Shown here one piece after another: positions 1 through 11,500 of a stretch of 64,000 nucleotides of DNA (positions are counted from its first letter, which is position 1; each line of letters starts with the position of its first letter). Source of the stretch: Lunularia cruciata. Its lineage: Eukaryota; Streptophyta; Marchantiopsida; Lunulariales; Lunulariaceae. Position numbers and translations under genes: made by a program. The stretch covers positions 51,474,333 to 51,538,332 of the forward strand of contig OX419756.1 in NCBI GenBank assembly GCA_948567375.1, written 5' to 3'. The notes beneath the pieces are model-generated. The model was not told the DNA's origin, did not search any database, and was given only the letters and a program-made list of their open reading frames with translations.

Positions 1-366
1 AGTGTTGAGAGGATTCAAAAACCTACACCAATTGGAGGAAAGAGTGAGCCTAAGTGCTTTCTATGTGGAGAGAAGGGACATAAGGCAAGTTCATGTCCAT
101 TGACCTTTGAGAGCAAGAGATTGAGGGAAAGGAGAGGATTACTTGACTTGGGTTTGCCTGTTGGATCTTCTTCACCAAGATTGGGAGGGAGAAGATCTAA
201 GACCAAGGAGTTGTGTGAGGTTTGTGGAGTTGAAGGACTTCCAAAAAGACATGAGTGTAATGGAGTAAAATCACTTTTGGAGACTTTGGTGAAGGATCTT
301 GGAGAAAGTCTTAGTACAGCTATAGAAATACTACCACCTTCATCAGCTAGTTCTCAAGATTAGTGA
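1..366 (+). pseudogene. Family B copy B2: zinc-knuckle ORF ahead of gag (5' cut by window edge)
   Basis: An open frame enters from the window edge and stops at 364-366. It carries a CCHC zinc knuckle (C-X2-C-X4-H-X4-C, codons starting 55, 64, 79 and 94) and further down a second Cys/His cluster around CEVCGVEGLPKRHEC. The same frame occurs in B1 at 27792-28266, where its start is visible. In this copy the frame is open throughout, so it is the better witness that the reading frame was once real. A stop codon and about 230 bp of A-rich, gene-free sequence separate it from gag. By family knowledge a CCHC knuckle binds RNA (nucleocapsid-like); its role as a separate upstream protein is inference. 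Confidence 0.7.
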
Positions 367-599
367 TGGAGATAATCTTTCAACTTATGGACAAACTATC
401 CATGAGGGTTTGATTAATATGCACTCTAGGATTTGATGTTGCTATAGAAATCTTGGAGCAACCTAAACCTTTTGTGTTCCCTAGGGTGGATTACTCTCAA
501 ATGGTGTTAGTCATGTACTTACTCTATTAGTTATAGAGTGAGAGAAAGGAAAAGAGAAAAAGAAAAATTGAGAGAAAAGAAAGACAATGAGGGGTTAAG

Positions 600-1816
600 A
601 TGGGGAAACTTCCGGTTTTCTTTGGCAAGGATGGAGAAGATGTGGAGGCCTTTGTGAGAGACTTCAAGAGAGCTTTCATAGGAAACAATGAGAGGACGAA
701 GAATGAGTGAGCCTTATTATTACCAAATTTCTTTGAGGATGTAGCACTTACATGGTATGAGTCAGAATACCAAACGAGAGAGGAGAGATGAGCAAGAAGA
801 GTCTTGAGAGAGTTTGACTTTAACACTCATTGAGAACTTTCTTCTTGATGAGATTTATGAGAGGTTGATGAGTGAGATTACCTTTCTCAAGCAAGGAGAT
901 GGAGAGAAAGTGAGAGTCTATGTGGAAAGAGTGGAGAAGTTAGAGTCTAGATTTTGCATAGTGTTGAGGAAGGGTGGAGATGATGTGGAGACTACTATGA
1001 TTGGAATAGGATCTATGCTCACCAAGAATTTTGTGGGAGAGTTGAGACCACAAATTAGAATCAAGGTGAGATATGAGAAACCTTCTTCTAAGGTTGAAGC
1101 TATCAAGATCACAATTTGTATGGAGGAGAGTTTGGAATGAGATGAGAGTGATTTGGTGGTGCATCCTCCTCAAGGCTACAAGTATGATGGAACTTCTGAT
1201 ACTTTGGTGGAAAGGGTTGCACCACAAGTAGTAGTTGCTCCAGTTCTTGCACTTCTACCAAAAGATCCACTTCAAATCATCACAGTACAACTTGCAAATC
1301 CCAAGATCAATGTAGTGCAACTATGGGAGAAGAGAGAGGTGGATCAGAATGTAGGGAGAGGGCCTAGGAATTATGGAAACTATCCATATAGAGGAGGACA
1401 ACAAGCCAAAAATTTAAATGAGAGAAATTGTTTTGGTTGTGGAGGAAGAGGCCATATCCAAAGGAATTGCCCAAATTCCACTTACCATGGAGGAAGGGGT
1501 TATGAGGGAGACAATAGAGGGAAAGAGTGAGGCAGTGGAACCCAAGTGTCTCCTAGTTCAAAAAAGGTAAGGGGATAACATCTATAGATGTGGTTGAAAG
1601 CAAGTATGAGAAGAGAGAGTGCTCAAATTCCAAGAGTCTTAATTTGGAGCTTTTGGCACAAGAGAAGAAGAGAGCTTGTTTTGCAGAGGATGTGCACATT
1701 CTCAAGGATTTACTCCTAGCAAGGATACTCTTATGTCTATTAGGAGCACTCACACCTCAACACCAACAAAAAAGACTCCAAGAAAGAAGTTGGGGATGGA
1801 CGATGTTGGTAGTCAT
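600..1816 (+). pseudogene. Family B copy B2: gag remnant (first piece)
   Basis: Begins with a Met at 600 followed by the gag-type opening PVFFGKDGEDVEAFVRDFKRA, as in plant Ty3 capsid regions. Stop codons and small shifts follow (near 708, 790-835 and 1138). A capsid-like stretch is readable at 814-1140, and a CCHC knuckle CFGCGGRGHIQRNC lies near 1430-1475. It aligns colinearly with B1 28502-29790. Compared with B1 it lacks about 45 bp near 1795, between two GGAGGAT direct repeats. It ends exactly where the family A element is inserted; the gag sequence resumes at 19345. Certain as a gag remnant and not functional. Confidence 0.8.
1812..1816. repeat. Target site copy, left of family A element (GTCAT)
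   Basis: Pairs with ATCAC at 19345-19349. The undisturbed B1 gag at about 29780 has GTCAC followed by AAGGC, so both copies derive from GTCAC by one C/T or G/A change each. Confidence 0.75.
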
Positions 1817-2486
1817 TGTGACAACCCGGCAAATATCACTTTTGCGGTAATCAAGTAAGTAAAGTTTGTTCCCGTAGAGATACGATTCAGAATTGGTCAA
1901 ACACAAAGTCAAAAAATAACATGTAGTTCTTCTTGATTTCTTCTTTAATCTCTCAGATAGAAACTACACCCAGAAGAGAGTAATAAGCTCACAATCTTGA
2001 TAACTTGTCACGAATACACACACATAATCACATGATAGCAAATTTTGTCCAAACAACTCTTGATTGTGATGATTCAGATTCTCCCGAAGATGGCACTTCA
2101 TTTCAAAGAACAATTTTGCCTCAGAATTGTGTTTCACCCCTCCACTGAAGGCACAACTTCCTCGATCAAAATTGCTTCACATCAACGTCGTGCTGCACTC
2201 ACAAATGCAGAATACTACCAACACTACAATTCTTCTCAGATCTGTCAAGGCATTGCTCTGATGCACTTCACTCAGGATCAAACACACAAAATGAAGATCA
2301 AGGCTGCAGAATCCAATATCCACAAACACACTGACTTGCTCTTCGGAATTCTCCACACACTCACAACTACAAACACAAAATTGACAATCGGAATTAAGCT
2401 TAAGCGACAAGCACTGAGAACAGCACTTCGCTTTATCTATCTTCAGAAATATGAATACTGAATAACATTGTACTGCAAATGCTCCC

Positions 2487-2494
2487 CTTAAATA
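2487..2494 (-). promoter_or_regulatory. TATA box of family A LTR
   Basis: TATTTAAG on the minus strand, kept as TATTTAAG or TATTTAAA at the same place in most A LTRs (for example about 9265, 16305, 37148 and 53677). Several truncated A copies stop about 35-41 bp downstream, close to where transcription should begin. Confidence 0.55.
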
Positions 2495-2612
2495 CTGAAG
2501 CAAATGATAGTTCTTCCTACCTATGCACCGCTTCCTAACATCTCTTCCTACTTGCAGATACCAATTGATAATTTATCTCTTCATATCTACCTTTTGCTAT
2601 CTCAAAATTGTA

Positions 2613-4973
2613 CTACCCCGATCCGATGTCTACCTCATCATCGGCTTCTAAATCCGATGATCTTCCCACTATTTCTCCTTCTTCGGGTATATCTACAACT
2701 ACCAAATCTTTCACTATTTTTGCAACTTCTTCACTAGGAACTACAATTGCACTAAGTAGTGATTTATCTAACTCTCTATCTCCTGACCCACTCTTCTCTA
2801 ATGTGTCATTTATCAAGTCCGATGACACTTGAATTCCTATTTCTGCAACATCGGGTTTCTGCTCCGCTTTCACACTATTCTAAATTTTCTCTAACTCTGA
2901 ATTAACTAAATCTAATCAAAGACTAACATTATTCTCTACTTCTAACATCTTCCAATCTACGCGCTCTCTCAATCGGATCAACAAGGTGTTCATATCTACA
3001 TCCTTGGCTTTTCTCTTCCGAGTTTCCTGCACAAGTAACTTCAACTCATGTAGGTGGGCTTCTTCCAATCTCCCTTCAGCCTCCATGCTTAGAAGTGCTC
3101 TCAACTTCCTTGCAACTTCTCCCATTGATTTAGATGTATATCCTCGAGAACGTTCTACCTTCAACTCCTCACGATACATCTTCAACTTGTCTTTGTACTC
3201 CGCAGCAAGCATCTTCTTCTCTTGTGCATACTATGTGCTCTGCATTTCCGCGCTCTTGACAAGTTCTTGTAATCATTCCTCTTCTTCTTGCCTGGCTACT
3301 AACTCTCTCTGCCATGCTTGATCCTTTGCCGTTGCACTCTTCTTCAATTTAGCCAACTCTTGCTCCATTACGATGGTCATTGCCTTCAAATGGACATTCT
3401 CAATGCACACATCACTCACTTCCTCCTTCATCTTGCTCAGCCACATTGCTTGTTCCGTTAATTCTCCGGCTTGCCTCTGCAGTTCTTTCTCTTTTACATC
3501 GCAACTCTCTTGTAACATGGTAAGAGTCTTCTTTGTCACACCTTCCTCCTGCCAAAGTTCTTCCACTTCTTTACTTCTTTGGACTTGTTGCTCCTGCAAC
3601 CTCTTCACTTCACTCATCAAATGCATCACCACCTGCAACTCATTCATCCCCTTCCTATGATCTTGGGGAATTACCTTCCGATGATCCTTCAGTAGCTCCA
3701 GCAATGGTGTGACCACCTTTGTCAAATACGACATCCCACCAAAGTTCTCTTCCTCTTCATCACCGTCTTTGTCTTGATTCTTCACCTCCGTCATTGGCTC
3801 CTTCATCCGAAGTCGTGATCTTTGTATCTTCAGAGACATGGTTTTGGTACTTTCTTTGTCTTTGCCTTTTGAACTTGGCCCTGTTGAATACTCCCCCTTC
3901 TCCTCTGGCCTCGGCTTGTTCACCACCATCGCTTGACAATCTTCACTGACCACCACCAATTGCTGAACTTTTGGCTCCCCCTTGCTATTGCTTTCGGACT
4001 CCTCACTTTTTAAGGTGAGCTCCTCTTCTTCGGATTCCTCCTCTTGTGACTCGGTTTCTTCCTCAGACTCTGATTCTTCCTTAGACTCTGATCCCGATGA
4101 TGCATCTCTCACCATCTTTGTATTCGTCATAATTAGCCATCGAGTCTTTCTTTGAGTGGGAGGCGACTTGGCTTCTTTGCGTTTGCCATGTTTCTTTGTC
4201 TTTGGACTGGTGATTTCTTTGACCTTCCATTGTCCGGTCTTTGAGAAATACTCATTGTTGGCTCACAAATCCAACATATATTGGCGCTCTTCCTCGTTTG
4301 CTTCTTGTCGTAAGTCCGGATGAACGTGAGACACCATATGATGATGCTCCTCTTCTGTCAGCAGGTTCAACCTGAAGTAGAAATGTGATGTGAACGGTGC
4401 AAAATAATGCGGTGGAGAGCCTGTTTGCCAATTAATCACCATCTGCCTCGTTCGGTGGTGGAAGCACTTCACCCAATTCACTGGAACTCTTGCAAACATT
4501 TGGTGGAAGAAGACGGCTTGCTGCATGTTCACATAGGTGGTTTGTTCTGGCTTGAACATGGCCATCATTGCCCCCACAATGCTTCTTCAAATCGGATCCC
4601 GATAGGACTCCACCTTGTATCAATTTGTCATTTTTGGAGCGAAAAATGAGTTGCGAATCTCCGTTGTCTCCTTTGCAGCATCATACTTCCGATAGAAGGT
4701 GATCCCCGTTGGCTCTCTTGCTTCTTTCCCCAATACTTCCCTCCAATTTGACTTAGTCCATCGTGCCAGGTTGCCTCTCTTCCCTTCCACCTTGGGACCC
4801 TCTTCACAATTAGTGGCAGCTATTTTTGCCATCACTCCCGGGAAATTGAAGTTCCAGTTCCATGCTAAGAAAGTAATACGAAGTCTAGTCAAGACTTCAA
4901 TTCTAGCTACTACATCTAATCTTTGGATTGCAAAACCTTGCACCGCCAATGCATTGGCCACCTTCTTTGCCAT
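2613..4973 (-). pseudogene. U3-encoded acidic coiled-coil protein, LTR A1 (subtype I)
   Basis: Open segments at 4973-4620, 4577-4263, 4130-3273, 3212-2916 and 2873-2613 are all in one reading frame, so about 787 codons are interrupted only by a few stops. Order: N-terminal domain with FLAWNWN near 4870 and FHQMFARVPVNW near 4490; a Glu/Ser-rich acidic block around 4100-3900; a long heptad-like Glu/Lys/Leu coiled coil from about 3650 to 2920; a C-terminal tail ending EVDIGSG. I recognise no enzyme motif and cannot name the family. There is no signal peptide or membrane segment. The start at 4973 is the first Met of the block shared with other copies; the frame continues upstream through a stop, so the true start is uncertain. 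Confidence 0.6.
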
Positions 4974-5539
4974 AATCTGTTCTCTTGTTCTACGATGCTG
5001 GAAGATGATACCCTCTCATGGACAAGACATTCTAGCTCCCTGGGGATTTTGGAAAATTTCACTCTTGATGGGCTTCCGGACACACATTACTGCAGGATTA
5101 CTACTCAAAGGGATTGGAAATTTACTGGGCACATTCAACTTGTGATTGCACAGTCGCAATCTTATATTGCCCCAAATTGTAGTCATTCTTCAATCAATTT
5201 CAATTTTGACTTTCTCTCTTTTGCGTGCAAATCCCGGTCATTGTCAAGACATGCTTCTTTTGCCTTCGTTGTTTCTTGAAATGTACTTTCTTGCCATGTA
5301 CCAAGGTTGTTAAACGGTCTTCATATCTTATGCGTCTTCCAACCCGAAGACGGTGCTCTTTGGACTTTTTCCGTTGTACTTCTTTTCCGAGTACCTCCAT
5401 CATTGGATCCGATGTTGTCTTCTTCGGATGTCCTCCGAAGTTACTTCCGTCCATTCTTTGTCCGCAATTTGACTTCTAGTGCTTACTTCTTCTCTTAAAC
5501 ACTAATAAACATAGAAAAACAAAAAATGTGGGTTCCATA

Positions 5540-5552
5540 TACCCCTTCTCTC
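5540..5552 (-). other. Polypurine tract of family A element
   Basis: Minus strand GAGAGAAGGGGTA lies between the integrase stop codon (5551-5553) and the first base of the 3' LTR. A purine run here primes plus-strand DNA synthesis in LTR elements. It overlaps the pol stop, so pol and LTR abut with no spacer. Confidence 0.75.
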
Positions 5553-6753
5553 AAATGTGAGCGTCCCCACAAACACCGACAACCAGGTTTTTATACAAAG
5601 TTGGGTTTGGGGTCCAATATTTTCTAACCCTCCAACCGTTGATGCGAGTTGCAAAAGGATTGCCATCCAGGTCTACAAGTTGAATAGAACCATTAACATA
5701 TATGTGCATCACACGATACGGTCCCATCCACCTCAGATGTAATTTTCCTGGAAAAAATATTTGGCGATTATCATATAACAATACCAAGTCTCCCTCCTGA
5801 ACAACCACAGGTTTGATTCTTTTATCGTGCCTGACCTTCCATTGTTCTTGAATTTCCTTTGTATTTTGCATTGCATCATCCCTTTTCTCTTCCAACCACA
5901 TCAATTGATGAATCCAAAGATCTTGGCTCTCTTCCTCCAACAAACGTTGTTCACAAAGTATTCTATATGTCGGTACTTCAAACAACTGGTAATATGGGAT
6001 GCAATCCGTATGTCAAGAAGTAAGGAGTTTGCTTGGTAGTTATCTTTTTAGTTGTCCAATATGCCCACAATGCTACGGTAACTTTGTATCCCAATCATAG
6101 GCATAATTGACTGTCACCTTATTCAAAATTTTGCACAACAATCCATTGGCCTTCTCCGTGAGTCCATTCACTTTTGGGTTGTAAGGCGTGGTCTTTCAAT
6201 GTTTAATTTGGAAGTACTTGGTTAACGCTTCCCCCATCGAGTTCAAAAAATGAGTTCACCGATCACTAACCAATTCCAGAGGACACCCATAATGGGAAAT
6301 GATGTTTTGGAAGAAAAAATTTGCCATTGTCTCTGCATCATCTCTTCGTGTTGCCTCTACTTCCACCATCTTGGTGGCATAATTGGTACATACTAAGATG
6401 TACCTCTTCCTCGTGACATGGGTTACTGGTTGAATAGGTCCCACAAAATCAATACCCCATTTCTCAAATGGAGCCAGAGGCAAAATTGGTTTCAAAGGCC
6501 ACTAAGAAGTCACCGTCGGTTTCCCTATTCTTTGACAGGCATCACAACTCCGAATATGGGCATGAGTATCTTTATATATCATAGGCCACCAATACCCTTC
6601 CGAAAGAATTTTCTTCACCATATTTTTCAGGGCATAGTGTCCCCTTGATGCTTCTGAGTGTAAGGATTTGATGACTCCTCCGACTTTGTATGCTTCCAAA
6701 CATCTCCAAAGTACTTCATCTTTGCCCATTTTAAACAAAATGTTGTGTTTCAA
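5551..6753 (-). pseudogene. Family A integrase
   Basis: Read downward from 6753. The zinc-binding H-H-C-C part has HSEASRGH and CDAC near 6640-6530. The catalytic core has GIDFVGP (first Asp, about 6445) and LVSDR (second Asp, about 6260), followed by a stop. The third catalytic region around NGLTEKANG (about 6165) is shifted. The C-terminal region (5985-5551) has FFPGKLHLRWMGPYRV, the GPY-type DNA-binding fold, and ends without a chromodomain. The enzyme would insert element DNA with 5-bp duplications, matching the duplications seen around A LTRs. Stops at about 6260 and 6500 and a shift near 6000 inactivate it. Confidence 0.8.
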
Positions 6754-8270
6754 TTAGTATGGTCCCATTTTCTGAAGAAAGACTGCCCTTTGTTCTGAGT
6801 CCAACTCCTCAAGACAATGGCACATATGCAAATAGTGATATTCTGCTGCGTACTTTGAACAACCATTAAATGATATAGCTCTTCATCAGGAAACCGATCA
6901 TCAATTTCCAAATCTTGGTCTTGAGTTTCTAACCTAGATAAGAAGTCCGCATTTGAATGCAAAGCTCCCTTCCTTACTTGTACAATATATGTGAATTCTT
7001 GTAACAACAAGATCCATCGTGCAATTTGCCCAAACAAATCTGCCTTCTTGACCAAGTGTTGCAGTGCATAATGGTCCACATAGAAGATGAATTCATATCC
7101 CAATAGGTAGTGGTGAAATTTCTTGCAAGCATACACCATTCCGAGTGCTTCTTGTTCAGTTGTTGAATAGTTCTTTTCTGAGATTGATAGTTGTCGGTTG
7201 GCATAATATACTGGGTAGTCCTTCTTCTTCTCGTCCTTTTGATTAAAGACGACTCTGATGGCCATGGTCGAAGTGTCCACATATACATGAAAAGAGAAGT
7301 CCCAATTTAGGGCCCTTATAATTGGTGCTTCAACCAATTTCTTCTTCAACACCTGGAAACCTTCTTCCTGATTTGCTTCCCACAAATAGTCTTTGGGTTT
7401 CTTCAAAAGCTTGGTAAGTGGTGCATCAAGCACCACATAATTTGACACAAAGTGTCTGTAGTATCCAACATGTCCCAAGAAGGCTCTCAGCTCCCGGATG
7501 TTCTTTGGAGATTCCAAAGCTGCGATTACTTTAACCTTCTCGACATTGACTTCAATACCTTGGTTTGACACCCAATGCCTCAGAAGAATTCCCTCCTTCA
7601 TTGCAAAGAAGCATTTCTCCGAGTGTAATGACAAGCCGGAAAAACGACACCTTTCAAAAGTTTGGCAAAGGTAATCTAAATGTACATCTCTTTGTCCAAA
7701 TACACAAAAATCATCAATGATGACTTCCACAAATTTGTGCAGAAAATCTTTGAATATTGAATTCATCATCCGCTGGAAAGTAGCGGGAGCATTACACAAC
7801 CCAAAGGGCATTTGATTGTAAGCCAAAGTGCCCCAATCAGTCATAAATGTGGTTTTATCCTTGTCCTTCTCTCAAATGGATACTTGATTGTACTTTGAAA
7901 ATCCATCAAGAAAGCTATAGCAAGGATGACCAAATACTTGGTCCAGAATTGTGTCTATAAACGGTAAAGGATGATGGTCCTTTCGGGTGACTGCATTCAA
8001 TTTGCAAAAATCTTGGCACACTCAAATTTTCCCTATCTTTTTCTTTGGAACGATGACAATGGGAGAAACCCACTCACTGCTTAGAACAAGGAAAATTATT
8101 CTGGCCCCCAAGTACTTATCAATTTCATCTTTCACCAAGAAGGAGTACTTCGGGTTCAGGTGGTATTGTCTTTGCCGAACCAGAACTGCACCTTCAACCA
8201 GATCAATCTGGTGCTCTCCAAATTCTTGTGGAATTCCCGGCATTTGATCAATAGACCAGGCAAATACATC
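6750..8270 (-). pseudogene. Family A reverse transcriptase and RNase H
   Basis: The RT fingers begin near 8240 (FGEHQIDLV...SEWVSPIVIV), then a broken stretch 7850-8020, then a 364-codon open segment 7844-6750. Palm motifs MPFGLCNAPATFQR and the active site VIIDDF (I-I-D-D in place of Y-x-D-D) are at about 7830-7715. RNase H shows its three acidic positions: YVDTS (about 7285), TTEQEALG (about 7155) and YVDHYAL (about 7080). It is followed by the linker to integrase with HSNADFLSRLE. The order RT, RNase H, integrase is diagnostic of Ty3/gypsy. Stops at about 7860-8020 and 8250 break the frame. Confidence 0.85.
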
Positions 8271-8594
8271 TTAGAACTCTATAAACGGGGCAATGTATCC
8301 TGCCAACTCCTCTGCGGTGACTGTCTTTGAAATCTTTAAATTTTTTTCTTTAGTTAAGACCACATCTTGACAGTCATCGGGGTTAATGACACCTTCTACA
8401 TGACTTACTCTGCTTAATCCGAGACATACTACTATCAAACCCCCTTCCTCCAAGTCTTGTTCACCCGAGGCAATGTTGTATGGGTCTTTGTCTTTGACCT
8501 CTACCTTGTAGCATTCTAGATAATTAACTTGGGCATCGTCTTCGGAGTCATCGGAAGACAAAGACAATGAATCTTTGGATTCATCCTCGTCTTC
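8271..8594 (-). pseudogene. Family A acidic linker between protease and RT
   Basis: Open minus-strand frame rich in Asp, Glu and Ser (DESKDSLSLSSDDSEDD), then a region leading to the start of RT (a TAVTAEELAGY-like segment). It joins in frame to the end of the protease at 12377 once the solo LTR between is ignored. Family B also has an acidic Ser/Glu-rich linker in the same place (30350-30470). No catalytic motif is visible. Confidence 0.6.
8590..8594. repeat. Target duplication TCTTC, left copy of solo LTR A4
   Basis: Exact match to 12377-12381. The two sides rejoin as a continuous reading frame of family A pol. Confidence 0.9.
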
Positions 8595-11500
8595 TATGAC
8601 AACCCGGCAAATATCACTTTTGTGGTAATCGGGTAAGTAAAGTTTGTTCCCGCAGAGATACGAGCCAGAAATGTCCAAATATGAAGCAAAGTAACAATTG
8701 TAGTTCTTCTTGAGTTCTTCTTTAGTCTCTCAAGTAGAAACCACACCCAGAAGAGAGTAACAAGCACTGATTTGCAGTCTTGTCACAAATTACACTCCAT
8801 AATCACAACTCCATCAAATCTTTCCAAACAATCTTGATTGTGATGATTCAGGCTCTCCCAAAAACGGCACTTCATTGCAAAACAACTTTGCCTCAGAATT
8901 GTGTTCCACCCCTCCACTGAAGGCACAACTCCCTCGATCAAAATTACTTCACATCAACTTTGCATTGCACTCACAAATACAGAATACTACCAACACTACA
9001 ATTCCTCTCAGATCTATCAAGGCATTGCTTTGATTGCACTTCACTCAGTATCAAACACACAAAATGAAGATCAAGGCTATCCAACATCCAACAAGCACAC
9101 TGACTTGCACTTTGAATTTCTTCACACACTCACAAACATAATTGCAAAGCTGATACTTGGAATCAAGCTCAAGCGACGAGCACTGCTTCACAACACTTTG
9201 CTTTATCTATTCTCAGAAATTATGAGCACTGAAACAACATGATACTGCGAATGCCACTCTTAAATAGTAAAGCAATCGGCAGTTCTAACAACTATACCAT
9301 TCTACAACAACTCTTCTAACCTGCAGATCCGAAATGACAATGCACCTCTTCATATCTACCTCTTCAAATCTCAAATCTTTTACTAATCTGATCCGATGTC
9401 TACTTCTTCCTCGGCTTTCAAACCCAAACCCAAAGTAAATTTACTTCCTACTACTCTAACCTCGGGTTTTGTATCTTCTACTTCTTCTACCAGATCCAGC
9501 AATTCTCTTTCTTGATCTAAAATTCCACTAGTGGGTAATCTATCTAACTCCTTATCTCCCGACTCACTTTTCTCTAATGTCTCCATCGGTAACTCCAAAG
9601 ACATTTGGACTCCTATGTTATCTACTTTGGGTTTTGCTTCAACATCTTTTTGAAGCTTTTCTATCTCTATTTTCACTAAGTCAAGTCTAATTGAAATGTT
9701 ATCTTCTACTTCTAATATTTTCCTGTCTACACGAGTTCTTAAATTGATCAACAAAGCGTTCATATCAATGTCTTTTGCCTGTCTTTGCCTCGTCTCCTGC
9801 ACCAACAATTTCAACTCGTGCAGTCTCGTCTCTTCAATTCAAACATTGGCCTCTGTACTCAACATTGCATTCATCTGGAGGACAATCTCTTTTATCAGCT
9901 CCAATCTTGTCTTCCTTTCTCGTTCCCGATCTGCAAGCCAGTCCTCTCTGTACATTGCCAACTCCTCCTTGATTTTGGCTTTCACCGTCTCCTTCTCCTT
10001 CTCCTTCTCCTTCTCCTTCTATACTACCTTCTCCTCCTGATTACGAAGTAATTCTCGTAATCGGTCTTCTTCTTTGTATCGTGCCGCCAACTCTTGTTGC
10101 CAGAGTTGCTTCTTCTCTTCCATACTCTCCATCACTCTATCGAGCTCTTGATCCTTTGCTGCTACTCTCGCCATAGCATGGATAACTTCTACTCTTGAAT
10201 CAGCAAATTGCTGCTTCAAGATCTCGTATTTAGCTACTTGTTTCTCCCTTGCTATGTCACTCTCCTTCACAAGCTCCTCTCGATAGCTCACTTCTCTCTT
10301 CAGGTCTTCAATCACCTGACTTTCTCTACTGCCTCCGCTTGCAGTACTTCCCTTTCCTCCTCACCTCAGGTTACACTCTTCTTCAACTCCGAGTTCTCTT
10401 CGTCTAGTCGCGCTAACACCTACAACACAGTCTTCACCTCTGGACATGTCGACTGCATCTCCTTCTTCTTGTGCTCCAACTTCACCAACAATGGACACAC
10501 AATTTCCTGCAGGTACTCCACTCCATTTCTCGCAACTACTTCTTCCTGCATAGAAATCTCCTTCCTTACCTCTTCTTCACCCGATACTCGCCTTCTCCTT
10601 TGCAGTCTTCGTATCGGAATTGATGCCTCACTGCACGAGCTTTCTCCGACCTCTTCCTTCACTTTACTCGGCCCCACTTCACACTTTGCCTTACGTCTTG
10701 AGCGAACTCCTCGCTGTACTGCAATCTTCCTTTCCTCGGGCATAGTTACTTTGTCCTCCAACTGTGTGTTGTCTTCGGCCTCCATCTCAGCGTGCACTTC
10801 TTCCTTCTCGTATTCGTTGGCTGTTGGCACCGATGTCATCTCTCCCACTTCATCACTATTGCTGCTTGTATCTCCACTTTGCAACGTTAGCTCAGGCTCT
10901 TCCTCGTGTTCCGAGTCTTCTGTTTTGAGCTTGGCATCTCCTTCTGAGTCCTCATCCTCCGACTCAATCACCATCATACTTCACCTCGGGTTACTGCTCT
11001 GCATCTTCTGAGGTTTCTTGATATCTTTAGCTTCACCTTACCGACCTCTCTTCTTTGATTTTGGAGTGCTTGCTTCTATCTCTATGCTCTTACCCATCTT
11101 CATGTAGTATTCATCAGCGCTTTGGATTTGGAGAATGTACTGTCGTCAACTTCTCTTCTTAAGTCGGGATGGAAATGAGACACCATTCTGCTTCGCTCCG
11201 CCAAATTGAGCAAATGCAACCCGAGGTAAAAATGTGCTACAAATGGCACGATGTAGTGTGGTGGCGACTTATCCCGCAAATTCCACACCATCTATCTCGT
11301 CCTCCCATGGAAGCACCTTGCCCAATTAATAGGCTCTCTTGCAAACAACTTATGGTAGAACACTACTTGGTGTTTCATCACATAAGTTGTTCTCTCTAGC
11401 TTCAAGATTGCCATGAGAGCACTCACGATCCCTATCTTCACTAGATCCTTGTAACTCTCAACCTTATACCCATTCTTTGTTCTCTTCAAAGAGAAAGCGT

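Larger units (their letters stand above)
1817..5539 (-). repeat. Family A 3' LTR (A1), subtype I, 3723 bp
   Basis: Minus-strand LTR directly following the polypurine tract of the element's pol. Its 5' end, at 5539, is a TATGGAACCC form of TGTGGTACCC; its 3' end at 1817 is GGTTGTCACA. It pairs with the 5' LTR 15634-19344, with which it shares the AATCAAGTAAG variant near the 3' end (most other copies have AATCGGGTAAG or AATCAGGTAAG). A TATA-like TATTTAAG lies at 2487-2494, leaving a U3 of about 3 kb and an R-U5 of about 0.65 kb. The U3 holds a long sense reading frame listed separately. Confidence 0.85.

Noticed and set aside
2613..4130. Host gene for a myosin- or kinesin-like coiled-coil protein
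   Set aside because: The frame recurs in at least nine LTR copies, always at the same place within the LTR; no intron-exon structure or other host sequence is visible.
10208..11011. 267-codon plus-strand open frame
   Set aside because: Shadow of the acidic/coiled-coil U3 frame on the minus strand (Glu codons read backwards give Ser/Leu/Phe); low complexity, no start context, not kept between copies.
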